Shown here piece after piece: positions 1-11,339 of a stretch of 64,000 nt of DNA (its first letter is position 1; every line of letters starts with the position of its first letter). Location of the stretch: the NCBI GenBank assembly GCA_024180945.1, contig JAKSGN010000020.1, positions 310,001 through 374,000 of the forward strand, read 5' to 3'. Source of the stretch: Macrophomina tecta (taxonomy: Eukaryota > Ascomycota > Dothideomycetes > Botryosphaeriales > Botryosphaeriaceae). Both the position numbers and the translations under genes were made by a program. Under the pieces are notes generated by a model. That model did no database searches, was not told the DNA's origin, and saw nothing but the letters and a program-made list of their open reading frames with translations.

Positions 1-979
1 GTCAAAGAACTTGACCATCTACACTAAAACTCCCCCGTACCGATCAGTCTCGGGCCATCTTGGTTTCTGCTTCAGGGAATATTGATATGCCTTATACCGA
101 AGGAACTGCCGATCGCGGAAACTGACGAGGATGGACGCGCAGCGCTCCTGTCGGACAACCTCCGTATCCGGCGGGAAATGGCCTCAACGTGAACGCGCCG
201 CTACTCAAAGCCTGGTTGCCGGCTCTCGGCTGCCGGCTTTCGGTCGCGGGTACTTGTCCTGCCAATCCTTTGCCCAATCGGTTTGGTGGAGATTGGGGTA
301 TAGGATGTCTCCCCACGGAGCCTCCGCATCAAGTTCTTGGTGCCAAGAAAGTTCAAACTTCTGGGTGTGAGTGAAGGACCCACAAAAAGTTGCAAGCAGC
401 TGATCAAGTTTATGTTCGGGAGTGATGGGCCAAGTCTCGTCGCGGCAGTGCTTCTGGGCGGCAGAGGCGCCGGGTAACCAGCATGTGAGAAACATTTGCG
501 GAAGCTTATCACCACTCCCGGGGCCCCAGCCGGATCGGGAGCCGTGCCAAGGCTCCGCTTGCTTACTTCCAAGACTCCGCTCCACTCTCCTGCCACGCAA
601 TGTGCTCCGTTTCCGATCTCACTACTCGCTCGCTACTTTCTTGTCCTCTTGTCCTGTTACTCGCCCCTAACGGTGCCAAGAGCCCCTCGATGACGCCCAT
701 CTGTCCCCGATTGTCGGCCTGTTTCCGCCTGTACGCTTCATCTTCGCAATGATGTCTGCCGAGCTCTCGCCCAGCTACGGCCCATGGGGAGGATTTCTTG
801 TCCTCTTAGGCTCCCCCACGGGTTAGCCTGTCAGCTCCAACCCCATGGTCATGTATTAAAAGCTGGATGAGACCCAATTTTCTCTCTCCTGCGCGCAGTA
901 ATTTGCTGTTCCATCTTCTTTGCAGATCCGTCGCCCTGATTGCCATCACCTCGATTGACAGTCACGGCCTTCCATCACC
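1..979. other. Gene-free upstream region of the sugar transporter
   Basis: No open frame here has recognisable protein character; the short frames on both strands look like chance. The final 150 bases before the transporter start are pyrimidine-rich, with an AT-rich TATTAAAAG stretch near 856-864, about 115 bases upstream of the ATG. That is compatible with a fungal core promoter, but nothing else is diagnostic. Confidence 0.5.
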
Positions 980-3144
980 ATGCCTCCTCCCCATGCGGAT
1001 GTGGAGGCGCCGGAGCCGAAGTCCACCATTCCCATCAGCTCCGCCTCGTCGACGGGCAGCAAGTCCGGAGAAGGTACAGCCCATGTGGAGCAGGCCGATG
1101 GCGAGAGGCGTCCGAGTGTTGCAGCCCTCCTGCGTAACCCCTTAGCTGGTAGGACAGAAGAGGATGTCCTTGCTGAGGTCGATGCTTGGGTCGAGGAGAA
1201 AGGTCTACAGGACTCACGCGACGCCTTCCGTAAGGGTGCTCTCCTTGCGCGTGTTCAGCAACGTGATGACGGCTTCGAGAGTGTCTCCGCGCTTAGCGAA
1301 GAGGAGAAGGGCCTGCTCCGACATGAGGTCAACCACAGGTGGAGCCAACCTTTCATGCTCTACTTCCTGGTTGTCTTGTGTGCTGGCTCCGCTATTGTGC
1401 AAGGCATGGATCAAACGTCTGTCAATGGCGCCCAGGTTTGGCAACCCTTCACTCCATGTACATACACATCAATACTGACGCTGCGAAGCTCTTCTACTTT
1501 GATGAGTTCGGCATCACAAATGTATGGCAACAAGGCCTCCTTAATGGAGCTCCATACCTGTGCTCATGCTTAATCGGATGCTGGACCAATGCTCCTCTCA
1601 ATAAATACTTCGGACGCCGTGGAACCATCTTCATCTCTTGTTTCATTTCCTTTGCGACCGGTTTCTGGATGGCCGCCGCCGATAGCTGGTACAATCTGCT
1701 CATTTCCCGCTTTGCACTGGGTTTCGCCGTCGGTGCCAAGTCCAGTACCACGCCCGTCTATGCGGCGGAATCAGCGCCGAAGACCATCCGCGGAGCCTTG
1801 ACCATGATGTGGCAAATGTGGACAGCGTTTGGCATCATGCTGGGGTTTGTCGTCTCAGTCGCATTCCAACATACGGATTTCTTGGGCGAGAACTCGCAGT
1901 GGCGCTGGATGCTTGGCTCAACAGCAATCCCGCCTTTCCTCGTTATGATTCAAGTTTACCTTTGCCCCGAAAGTCCGAGATGGTAAGTTGGTTGTGTTGC
2001 GTCCTTCCACTACATTCCATGCTAAGTCGAGAACGCATGCTTACACCTTGCAGGTACATGGAGAAAGGAAAGTACGATAAGGCTTTCAACGCTCTCAAGA
2101 GGCTGCGGAAGCACGAAATCCAAGCTGCCCGCGACATGTACTACGCCTACAAGCTTCTGGAGATTGAGGCCGCCGAACGCGAGGGAAAGAACATTTTCAA
2201 GGAATTCTTCACCGTCAAGCGCAATCGCCGTGCTGCCCAGTCATCCTTCTTCGTCATGTTCATGCAACAGTTCTGCGGCGTCAACGTCATTGTCCGTGAT
2301 CCCTACCTCCACTCTGAGCGGTAGCCAAGCTGACATGGCTGTTGCCTTCTAGGCCTACTACTCATCTGAGATCTTTATTAACGCCGGCTTCTCGAGATCA
2401 AATGCTCTGCTTGTGTCTTTCGGCACCGGTGTTACGAACTGGCTCTTTGCTCTTCCGGCTGTCAAGACCATTGACACTTTCGGAAGACGCAATCTTCTTC
2501 TAACGACCTTCCCACTCATGGGTATTTGCCTCCTCTTCTGTGGCTTCTCCTTCTATATCCCCGACAACGCCGACGGCAGTGTCTCTGACGCTCGTATCGC
2601 CTGTGTGGCCACGGCCATCTTCCTCTTCATGATGGTCTACTCCCCCGGTGAAGGACCGGTGCCGTTCACGTACAGTGCTGAGGCATTCCCGCTGTACATT
2701 CGCGACGTCGGAATGTCCTTCGCCACTGCCACCACCTGGGGCTTCAACTTCATTCTCAGTCTGACTTGGCCCGCCCTGGTCGATGCTTTCCAGCCTCAAG
2801 GCGCATTCGGCTGGTACGCGGCTTGGAATTTCTTCGGATGGGTATATTGTTATTTCCTCCTCCCAGAGACAAAGGTGAGTACCCTAATCAACTTAACTCG
2901 GGGATAGGTTCTGTAGCTAACCTGCCATTAGAACCTCACCCTCGAAGAGCTAGACACTGTCTTCTCTGTCGGTAACAGGGAACACGCTCAGTACTATATG
3001 AAGAAGCTGCCCTGGTACTTTGACAAGTACATTATGCGGAGGGACGTACAGCCTTTCCCGCCATTGTACCAGTTTCATGACGAGATTGTCCTGCAGCATG
3101 GGGAGAGTACTCCACATGTGCAGGCGGAGACTGAAAAGCCTTGA
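980..3144 (+). CDS. MFS sugar transporter
   Basis: Plasma-membrane sugar or polyol transporter of the major facilitator superfamily. I join five exons: 980-1435, 1489-1982, 2054-2291, 2353-2874 and 2932-3144. They sum to an in-frame 640-residue protein with canonical GT-AG introns of 53-71 nt. Visible family marks are NGAQ before the first exon junction, NKYFGRRG between TM2 and TM3, PESPRW before the central loop, and PETK followed by NLTLEELDTVF after TM12. The soluble N-terminus of about 120 residues is long for a hexose transporter but known in one fungal subfamily. The start at 980 is the first in-frame ATG of that frame and follows a pyrimidine-rich leader. The gene is intact and faces away from the minus-strand genes that follow. 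Substrate cannot be read from sequence; a hexose, pentose or polyol is likely. Confidence 0.92.
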
Positions 3145-3636
3145 ATTTGAGATGGAAGATAGCTGGTGCCCCTGGTGTCCTCTGGTGAAAAGACATTCTA
3201 TTTGCTCCTCCCAAGAGACCTGTATAGGCCATGCACGCTACTCGGCGCACAAGGCTACACCTAAGATATGACAGATAATGTTAATCAATCCCTTGCTCAC
3301 TTGCAGCAACACTCACGTGGCTTACGAAACCATTTTTCAAAGGTTTGTAATGATAGTTTAAATATGTAGATGTTATTTTTGCATGCGGATGAGCTGTATG
3401 TGAAAGAAAAGTACCCAAACGCCGATAATCAGAAAGGTCCTGCGTACCCGAGATGATCTATTTTTGCCTCCGCATTTGCAACATCCAGCTCTTTCGTGGC
3501 CGGAATATGCTCCCCGGAGCACGCGCCATGCCTAGAATCCGCCCCTCTTTTTTTAAAAGTTGAGGAGGGGGATTTTGGACTTCTTGAGATCCAAAAAAAG
3601 CAAAAAAGAAAAGAAAAGCTCAATGAGCAAAGACAA
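3145..3636. other. Intergenic, convergent 3' regions
   Basis: This lies between the 3' end of the transporter (+) and the 3' end of the degenerate gene (-). It contains AT-rich probable 3' UTR sequence around 3340-3400 and an A-rich run near 3593-3617. No gene is supported. Confidence 0.5.
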
Positions 3637-4290
3637 TCAGATAGACCTTGACCTATACGCCGGGTCATGTCGACACAACCATTGCAGCTCGCTCTCCCCC
3701 ATATTTGAAATCCATAAAGACTTCAAATCGTCCCGAAGGCGCATCCTCGGATCCAGCTGAGCCTCAAAGCCGAGATCCCGGGCACTTTGCTTCAAGTTAT
3801 CCAGAAATTCTGGAGACATCAAGGCCGTAAGGTCCCCATCCGAGATGCCATGGCTTACTACGGAATCCAAATCGGCCGACAGGCACAAGTTCACGAAACT
3901 TATCGTAAATGCTATCCAGTGTTTTGCCTCCTTGGCAGTGACCACACCAGCCGGTCTCCGGAACTCGACACTGTCATGGCCGCCATCTTTGGCCGGCCAC
4001 ACAGACTCGCAAACAGCATCCCGAGCCGCGCAAGGGTCCATGGGCCTGTAGATCCAGACCAGCCGGGCAAGGAGACCTCATATTCGACTGGCAAAAAACC
4101 CCGACACGCGGTCCTGCGCGGGCAATTGATTGGAGAAGGTACAATAAGCAGCGCTGGCTGATGTTCGCAGCTTCTCTTCACAAGCCCTGAAGCCAGCCTT
4201 CAGAGTTGTATTCGCACAACCCCAAGAATGACACGACTACTCAAGCACCTCCAAACCGCCAATCCTCCGCTCAAAGCAAAGCCAAGCATA
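3637..4290 (-). pseudogene. Degenerate hypothetical gene, 3' part open
   Basis: I do not recognise the family. The last 134 codons (4041 to 3637) read like real protein: mixed, globular, with segments such as AKEAKHWIAFTISFVNLCLS and LTALMSPEFLDNL. Reading the same frame further 5' also gives protein-like sequence up to about 4290, but it is interrupted by TGA at 4078-4080 and TAG at 4237-4239. Both stops could come from a single C-to-T change of an Arg (CGA) or Gln (CAG) codon. It lies directly downstream of the AIG2-like gene on the same strand, in a different frame. Alternatives are a short gene starting at 4041, or an intron removing the stops, for example one opening near a GTACC at about 4140. 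No promoter or start codon is obvious, so I favour a remnant. Confidence 0.4.
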
Positions 4291-4385
4291 CTAAACCCCG
4301 GAACGAACTTAGAGTGACTGAACTTGGTCTGCAATCATACATTCTTGCGCTACTGACATCTCTCCTCCTGCCCCATCGACGCTGC

Positions 4386-5240
4386 TCAATCGAGGCAGGA
4401 CTCATCGACGAAACGGAACGTGCATCCCCAAAGCTCCTCCTTACTCTTGTCCATGGTTATGCGGCACCTCACCACCTCGTACTTCTCCGTCTCGTACGCG
4501 CGAAGAGCATCCTCGTGCTCCTTGGTCCTGACGCAGTATGCCCAACCATGCACAGTCTCCGTACCGTCAACCAGGGCGTTGTACTTGCCGGCCCACGTCC
4601 GAATGTGCCCATGCTGGACAGACGCGCGCTGAAGAACGGGACGATTTTCACCGGACAATCCCAGGAGGCCGATCAGCTTGTCCGGGTCCGCCAAGGTGCC
4701 ATAGAAGAAATACCAGACCGGCCACTCATCCTGGAGCGGATGGAAGAAAGTGGTAGTAGATCCCTGGCGGTGCTGAGGCAATGTCGTGTCGATACCGAGT
4801 GTCGGATAGCGCGAGGTTGGCGACAGTTCCTTCGCGGCTTGGGAGAGACGGACAAAAGTTGGTCGGTCACGGTCGGGGATGCCGGCCTCGGACAGCCAGG
4901 CTTCGATTCTGTGCGCGGCATCCTGCGAGAGCTGGCAGAAGGCTGCCGGCTCTCCGTCATCGTTGGTGCCGGGGATGATTGTCGGCGCTGCGGACAGGCC
5001 AGCGGCAGCCTGTATCTGGGCAGTAGATGAAAGGGGGCCGGCAAGCTTTACGAGATAGCTAATATTTGCATCGCCACCCTTTCGGCTCTTCACAGGGCAG
5101 GCTGGGCGAGTCCTAAGCTCTTGCTGGTGGGCGGCGAGCCCGCTAATGTCATCGAGTGGGATATTTGAAGCTTCTTCGGGGCCTGCGTATTGTGCGATGT
5201 TGGTCGCCATGCGCTCGAGTTCTTCGGTGAGGAAATCCAT
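4386..5240 (-). CDS. AIG2-like / gamma-glutamylcyclotransferase-fold protein
   Basis: Single-exon protein of 284 residues from the ATG at 5240; a further in-frame ATG at 5306 would add 22 poor residues. The C-terminal half has the GGCT/AIG2 fold signature: FFYGTLADPDKL, then GKYNALVDG, VHGWAYCV, and a YETEKYEV segment where the family's acidic catalytic residue normally lies. About 150 N-terminal residues form an extra region also seen in some fungal AIG2 proteins. Family members act on gamma-glutamyl amines or peptides, but many fungal ones have no known substrate. The leader directly before the ATG is a pentanucleotide tandem repeat. Confidence 0.82.
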   Translation of the reverse strand: MDFLTEELERMATNIAQYAGPEEASNIPLDDISGLAAHQQELRTRPACPVKSRKGGDANISYLVKLAGPLSSTAQIQAAAGLSAAPTIIPGTNDDGEPAAFCQLSQDAAHRIEAWLSEAGIPDRDRPTFVRLSQAAKELSPTSRYPTLGIDTTLPQHRQGSTTTFFHPLQDEWPVWYFFYGTLADPDKLIGLLGLSGENRPVLQRASVQHGHIRTWAGKYNALVDGTETVHGWAYCVRTKEHEDALRAYETEKYEVVRCRITMDKSKEELWGCTFRFVDESCLD

Positions 5241-5241
5241 T

Positions 5242-5269
5242 GTGGTGTGGTGTGGTGTGGTGTGGGTTG
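5242..5269. repeat. TGTGG pentanucleotide tandem repeat in the AIG2-like leader
   Basis: About five tandem copies of TGTGG (CCACA on the transcribed minus strand) end one or two bases upstream of the start codon of the AIG2-like gene. The repeat would form the last part of the 5' UTR and could vary in copy number. Confidence 0.8.
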
Positions 5270-5999
5270 GCTTTAAAGCGTTGTAGAAAATTTGGATGTC
5301 TTTCAAAATGTGTGAGATCCCCTGAAATAGAAGGCTGTTCGTATTATGAGCGGTGATTGCTTTATTTATACAGGGACAGTGGGACTTTTGACCGGGAAAT
5401 TAAACGGCAGCAGTATTCTTGGTACGAAAACTCGGTACCAGTGAATGAATACGCGGCCACCACTGTGGTTTGAAGTCAAGCCCATGGAAAAAAGAAAAAA
5501 AAGAAAAGAAAAGAAGGGTTACGCAACAGATCAGGTGTGCATGGTTATGCTGGTCAAAAGCGTGCGCCATGAAGGTCTGTGAGGTGGGTGGTTGCTGCTA
5601 CTTCGCCACTGCCGCCGATGCTGCTTTGATGACTCTTTCCTCGATTGCAGGAGAAAAGTCGGCAGAACCTTTCATGATTTCGCAGACGGTTGCTTGTTTT
5701 GTTTGCTTGGTCTGCTAGCACTGTGCTCCACGGCATCGAACCCCCGAAACGGGCAGGCAAAGGCGAAGCATACAGCGCGCAGCTCTGTAGCTCCAACCCC
5801 TCTCCCCTCGGCCCCGACATCCAGATCTACGAAAAAAAAAAAAAAAAAATGGCCAGGCGTTAGCCTCTTTTTCGCATCTGACGGCCATGCAATTACTGTC
5901 TGGTGAGTCTCCTACTGCACCCATCCTCAACTAGTCCCAGCGCCTTATCAAACTCCGGTCCACCTGTGCGCATGCCCCCTCCTTCCCAACCCACAACTC
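5270..5999. other. Intergenic between AIG2-like gene and aminotransferase
   Basis: Upstream region of the AIG2-like gene and downstream region of the aminotransferase. It contains a purine-rich run near 5485-5515 and an A18 tract at 5832-5849. No coding frame is convincing. A TCGAACCC-like string near 5737 was tested as a tRNA T-arm and does not fold as one. Confidence 0.5.
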
Positions 6000-7726
6000 T
6001 TACTTCGCCCCCCTATACTCGTCCAAGCACTCCTCCAGCCGCGCAAAGCACCGATCCATAAAGCCAGCCGGATGCGTGAAAATAATCCGAAACCACCCCT
6101 CCTCCTCGCCGCCAAACGCCAGCGCATCCGCCAGGCTCAGTTTCCGCCGCTTCATGATCGCTTTCAGCCGCTCGTGGTCGTACGTCCTTGCGCCTTGCCC
6201 CCTCCTCTTCCTCCTCCTGCTCGTCCCTCCTCTGCCGTCTCCGTCGCAGTCGTCAGAGCACCCTTCAAGTTCACCCACACGAAAAACCCGGCATTGCCCC
6301 CGGGCGTGTACGGAATCCCGTGGCCGGCGAGCCACTTGGTCGCGTGCGCGTAGGCGGCGGCGATGCGGGCCGTGTTGGTGGAGAGGTAGGAAGAGGTGAA
6401 GGCGTCGTCGGAGAGGATCGTCGCAGCGATCTGGTCGGCCGGGGCGGACGGGTAGTTGGGGAAGCTGGGTAGGGCGGGTGTGTGAGTGGGGGGGGGGGGA
6501 AGAGAGAGGAGCAGGGGGTTTGGGAGACGTCGGATCGGGACTCACGATATCTGGAGCAGGGATTCGCGGAAGGTGGGGTTGTGTTGGTCGATGATGAAGC
6601 CGATGCGGAGGCCGTTAGCGCCAAAGTCCTGGGAGGGGTGTTAGGAGGGCGGGTTCTCCCCCCAACTCCATGGGCAAGGGCACGCGAGAGGGGACGCACC
6701 TTGCTCATGCCCCACAGGGCGTGCACGCGGAAGGGGTCGATGATGCCGGTGGTATCGATGGACAGGACGGAGGTGAAGGTGGGCGCGTTGGGGGCGTCGG
6801 GGTTGGGCCAGATTGAGAGGGCGTAGATCTCGTCGCTGATGAGGTGGATGCTGTGCTTTTGGCAGAGCTCCATGAGCGCGATAATGACTTCGCGGGTATA
6901 GCAGCGTCCTTCATATCAGCCTTAGTAAATGAAGTTCTACTCAGGGAGAGGGGAGGCCCACCGAGAGGGTTATGTGGAGTGCAGAGGACAAGAGCTTTGA
7001 TGGGGACGCCCGCTCTGTTAGAGCGTAGCAGTGTTTCTTCGTACTTTGCAACTGCCTCGAGGCTAAAAGGGTCGATGGAGCCAAATGGCACACCAACGAC
7101 CCTGACCCTACTTCAATGGTCAGCGAGTTGCATCGCAGTAAAGCCCCACCGGGAAGAAGAAGATATTACTTTGCACGTGCTCCAAAATCAGCAGGAAATG
7201 CTCCGTAGAACGGTCGGCCAATAAGGAAGCCATCGCCCGAATTCGCCAAGGTGTAAGCAAGCGTTTCGAGGATGTTTGACACTCCGAGGGAGACAATAAT
7301 ATGCTTGCTCTCCACGGGCATGACGGGGTTGAGGTGGCGGGTGATGAAGCGGGCCGCGGCGTTGCGCAGCCGTTTGGAACCGTGAGAGCCATCTCCGTAC
7401 ATGAGATCATGGCTCGTCAGTTTGAACTACTCTTATACGTTAGCAGCCTTGCAGCTCTACAAAACCAAGGCAGCTTACCGTGTCATGGATGTATTGGAGT
7501 AGCTCATCGTGCATCAATGACTGTGAAGGGGGTCAGGAATCCGGAGCACAATTAGATGGCGGGTCGAGCAAACGTTTTCAGCAAGTCCCAAGCTCAGAAT
7601 CCCATCCGGATTTCTCTCCGGATGATATATATCCTCGAGGACTTCGTGGAGCGTGCTGTGTCCGCTCTCGACGATCAGTCTGCTGCCCCTGGCTGACAGC
7701 AGAGCGCTATCCTGATAACTATTCAT
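6000..7726 (-). CDS. ACC-synthase-like class I/II aminotransferase
   Basis: PLP-dependent fold-type I aminotransferase related to 1-aminocyclopropane-1-carboxylate synthase. Exons: 7726-7574, 7520-7479, 7426-7170, 7107-6962, 6908-6700, 6628-6546, 6464-6262, 6193-6000. Marks in order: SLGLAEN, YGDGSHGSKRLR, ALVLCTPHNPLG, LISDEIYALS, and GMSKDFGANGLRIGF with the Schiff-base lysine in SKDFG. The C-terminus contains GWFRIIFTHPAGF. The last intron (6194-6261) is suspect: without it the frame breaks in a purine-rich tract; with it the total is 1287 nt and the protein 428 residues, normal for the family. Its GTGCTC donor is weak, so a frameshift is the alternative. It may be an ordinary transaminase rather than a true ACC synthase. 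It lies upstream of, and on the same strand as, nothing operon-like; the damaged amidase follows on its 5' side. Confidence 0.8.
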
Positions 7727-8233
7727 GCTGGCTGGTCAGCCGAGGAGGGAATTCAGAGGGATTGAAATTACTGCGAGATCACAGCGAGTAGATTTATAGA
7801 TGCGATGATTCTCAGAATTTGGTAAACACCTTCATGCTGGTCTCGGCCATGACGTTGACTCACGGAAAGGCCTTCCTTCGGGCGATGACTCCGACGGCAA
7901 GGGAGCCCCGCCACGGTACCCCGCTTCACTGCAGAACAGCACGCGGCCAAATAAAATCCGGGTGCTGAATGCGATCAGCGACTGCAATTGCGCTCCAGGA
8001 ATTATCCAATTGATACGCAGGCCATTGCAATGACAAGCGCGGGTATACATTAGGAGACGAGATATTCGTCCGCACGCAGATGCCATCGACCTTTCTGGAC
8101 ATTTGCATCTGGACGAAATGCTTCAATTTCCCGCGGAACAGGCAGAGCAATACTCCGCCCATCGGGAGACGAAGCAGGCACCCTGACATAGACGTCTAGT
8201 AATATTGATGGACGTGCGTAATCCAACTGCACA
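7727..8233. other. Intergenic between aminotransferase and amidase remnant
   Basis: About 500 bases holding the aminotransferase promoter and the amidase 3' end. Short frames are present but none is protein-like. Confidence 0.5.
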
Positions 8234-10009
8234 TCAGCGCTTCACGGGCAAGCCCTCAAGGACTTTGGCAACCGCCACCGCCTTCTCCTCGCCAAACCTC
8301 CCCGTAACGATCTGCAGTCCGACCGGCATTCCATTCACCAGATCGATATTATCTGTATGGTCATCAGAAAGCTGTTTCGCGACAACACAGCCAAGGTCCT
8401 CACATTGCTCGTGATTAAACCTATCCGGATCATTCCTCGGCAGATGCGCCCTCCACTGCGCGAGGAAGGCTTTCTCGTACTGGAGTTTGGCGACGGAGAG
8501 CTGGTCGTGGTGCTGTACCTTCTGCCGCTCCGGGATGTCGAGGAAGTTCTTCTCCTCGCCGACCACCATGCCTTGGATCAGCGGCTCGCCGATCAGCGCA
8601 CAATTATCCCGGCAGCCTTTGCCGCCGTCGGCGAGGACGGCTTCGTACCAGAGGCGGACGCCCTCTTTGTGGAGAGAGGTGTCCCATTCGATGACTGGTG
8701 ATTGATAAGCGGCTTTTCGATGGACCTAGTTCCATGTCTTTACATTCACGACCGACAGCCTTGAGCTTCTCGACTACCTCGCGCATGATTCTGGCGACTG
8801 GCGGCTGCGGTTTGACCACGCCGTCGTCAAAGATGTACGCGAGCTTCAGCGGCTTCTTCGGCGGCTCCGCAAGCCCCTTGCGCCATGGAATCGGGAAAGC
8901 CCGTGGATCGACATCCCAAGGGCTTGTAGACAAGTGACTGTCGTCGAGGTAATATTCGAGCGTGCTGAGATTGTGCGTGAGTGGGCCAGCTACCGGAGGG
9001 ACGATGTATTCTTGGTCTCGCCTATGGGTATGTGAGAGCTGCTCCGTCTCGGGTGACCTTCTCGTGCAGGCTTACGCAGATTTGAGAAACGGCACTCGCC
9101 CAGTCGTCGGACAGAGACCGTACAGTCCTTGGAGACAGGGCGGGATGCGGACGGAGCCACCGATGTCCGTTCCCATGCCCAGAATGCTGCCGCGGCCACC
9201 GACTAGCGCGCCTTCGCCGCCAGAGCTGCCGCCGGAGATGAGGTTGCGGTTGAAAGGATTGACGGATTGGCCGAAGACGTGGTTGTAGCTGTCGCTCATC
9301 TTCTTGCGTCAGCTTATTTGAGGGACACGAAGCCAAAAGAATAGCATATACCAGCAGTGACTGCGGCATGTTTGTTTTGCAGTAAATCACCGCTCCCAGC
9401 TGCAGCAGAACCTCGAGCTCGCGGCCGTTCTTTGGTGCTGGTGTGTCGACTAGCCCGACCCAGCCTGTTCACGGAGCTCTCAGCATTCAATCGTTGAGTT
9501 CGCGCAAGCAGAGCGCATACCAACATCGAACCCATCCTTAACCGACACTGGAAGGCCATGCAAAGGGCCGATCGGCTTTCCAGTCTCAGCCAGGTGCCTG
9601 TCAAGTATCTGCGCGCGCTCCAACGCTCTGTCGAAGAATATTTCGGTGCAGCATCCGGTCAGCTGCTGCAGAATAGCAGTCCGCTTGATGAAGGCAGAAG
9701 CGATCTTGGTGCTTGTTAACGCGCCTGAGACGACTTTTTGTCGAGAAGGACACGCGCGTCCGTAATCCTAGTCAATTGCAGCTCTTCGTCGGAAAGCAGA
9801 CCGCAGGACTGGACGTATTCAACTGCGTTAACCAATCCATCGGGGATGTTCTTCACCCGGACTTCTGACGGGATGAGTTCGGCTTGCGCAGCGCGCTTCT
9901 TTTGAGCAATTGCACGCCAATCGACCACTGTGGGGATTTGGTTATTTTTTTTTTTCTTTCTTTTCAAAGTCTTCCCGGAAGATTGTATCGCACAAATCTC
10001 ATTGCACAT
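8234..10009 (-). pseudogene. Amidase-signature enzyme, frameshifted
   Basis: Amidase-signature hydrolase of the fungal acetamidase/general amidase type. The Ser-cisSer-Lys triad is visible: VKDGFD (Lys), ISGGSSGGEGALVGGRG (cis-Ser) and GTDIGGSVRIP (nucleophile). The N-terminus begins around 10009 (MCNEI) and includes VVDWRAIAQKKRAAQAELIP. Near 9735-9742 the frame breaks: LLDKK and GALTSTKIASAFIKR are contiguous in homologous proteins but lie in different frames here, as if one A were lost from an A5 run. No intron can explain it. Near 8380-8470 the hydrophobic segment that family members carry before the MPVGLQIV block also seems missing. Introns at about 9479-9531, 9302-9352, 9020-9075 and 8692-8749 look normal. 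The frame break could be a sequencing error, but two lesions favour a decaying gene. Confidence 0.75.
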
Positions 10010-10463
10010 GATGTTTGGTATGATCGGATGCGATTCTGGTATATATTGACACCTACCCTTCCAAAGGGAGCGGGGAAGATATCCCGGTTGACGCAGCACG
10101 TTATCGCATACACCCCACTCCCCATCTGCATGGCAGCATATCAGCAGAGACCACAAGGCCAATGCCGCCCTATTCTAAGTTTGATCTTTTGCACCTGCTT
10201 GCATGCAAGAGTAATGTAGTAGATCCGGGATTGGGGCTTTTATCCTCTATAGTACCTGCAGGGCCGACACCAGTTAGAGATAATGGCCAATGGCGTTGTA
10301 ATGGTACGGCAGAGAGAGTCTGGCAGAGGGAATGAAGCCCCAGCCCTAACGCGTAAAACTCAGCTACCATAGACATCCAGAAGACTCCGGTATTTGCGAA
10401 GACTTGCATTGCCCGTGGAAAGCGGAGCACCGGACTCCCACGAGCTCGGAATTCGGAAGGCAG
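10010..10463. other. Intergenic, amidase upstream and TRM9 3' region
   Basis: A TATATA string near 10049-10056 lies about 45 bases upstream of the proposed amidase start. No gene was found in the remainder. Confidence 0.5.
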
Positions 10464-11339
10464 CTATGAACTGTGGCTTCGTTGCTTCGGCTTCATGATG
10501 GCCCACCAATTGTCCTTTTCGTATCCAGCCTCAACAACCTCCCCTCCGGCCTGCTCAATGTCCCGCTCCAGCTCGCCCTTCCGGTACAAGTGGTAATATC
10601 TGTGGAATGTCTTTGGTCCTTCCTGGGCAGCAGTCTCGGCCTGCTCTCCCTGGGCAGCGTCCTTCTTCTTGGCTTTCTTTGGCGGGTTCTTGTTCATCAC
10701 CCAGGACACCATGACGTCCTGCTCATGGCCTTCATCCCAGCCTCTCCTGCTGTCCTTCTGCTCGAGAGCCCAGACATAGAGCAAGGCTTGGCCCTGTGGC
10801 TTCAGATGGTCTAGTATAGCTTTGGTTGCTTCGACGCGCCGCTCGGGAGTGGAAAGATGGTGGATGACGGCGATTGAAATGGCGAAGTCAAAGGCGGCCA
10901 GAGGATGGGGCAGGTTCAGGGTGTCGGCAACGAGGACGCTGTGAGGCTCGTGTCTCGCGGCGATCCTGGCAAGGGTTGTGGAGCTGCGACGCGTGTCGTG
11001 TCAGCAGGCGATGCAGGGCGCGAGGAAGGGGGCATCTCAGAGGCTGTACCGATCGGAGGCGACGATGTACAGGTTCGGGTTGACGGGCAGGTACTTGCCA
11101 TTGCCGCAGCCGACGTCGAGGCCGACGGCGCCGTCGGGCAAAGCTTTGAGGAAGCGCTCAACGATGGGCCATGGCTACTGGGGAGGCGATGAGCGGAGCT
11201 GAGGCGTGGTGGAGGCGCGGGGTACCTTGTAGCGGGTGTCGGAAAAGTGGGTTGCGATCTGCTCGTAGACTTGGTGGACGTGCTGGTCCTCGTACTGAGG
11301 CCCGCGGGCGGGAGCAGCAGCGGCTCCGTCGGTGGGCAT
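10464..11339 (-). CDS. TRM9: tRNA wobble-uridine carboxymethyl methyltransferase Trm9
   Basis: SAM-dependent methyltransferase that completes mcm5U at the tRNA wobble position, acting with Trm112 after Elongator. Exons 11339-11226, 11174-11050 and 10983-10464 join to 252 residues, in frame. Diagnostic parts are HVHQVYEQIATHFSDTRYK at the N-terminus, PWPIVERFLKALP, the SAM motif VGLDVGCGNGKYLPVNP with a following SDRS, AISIAVIHHLSTPERRV, and the C-terminal FHRYYHLYRKGELERDI. The start at 11339 is the first ATG in the frame leading into the conserved block. A lysine-rich insert (PPKKAKKKDA) lies before the last block. The gene is divergent from the USP gene across about 530 bases. Confidence 0.93.

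Noticed and set aside
5730..5760. TCGAACCC-like string suggesting a minus-strand tRNA T-arm
   Set aside because: The stem does not pair and no acceptor, D-arm or anticodon arm can be drawn around it.
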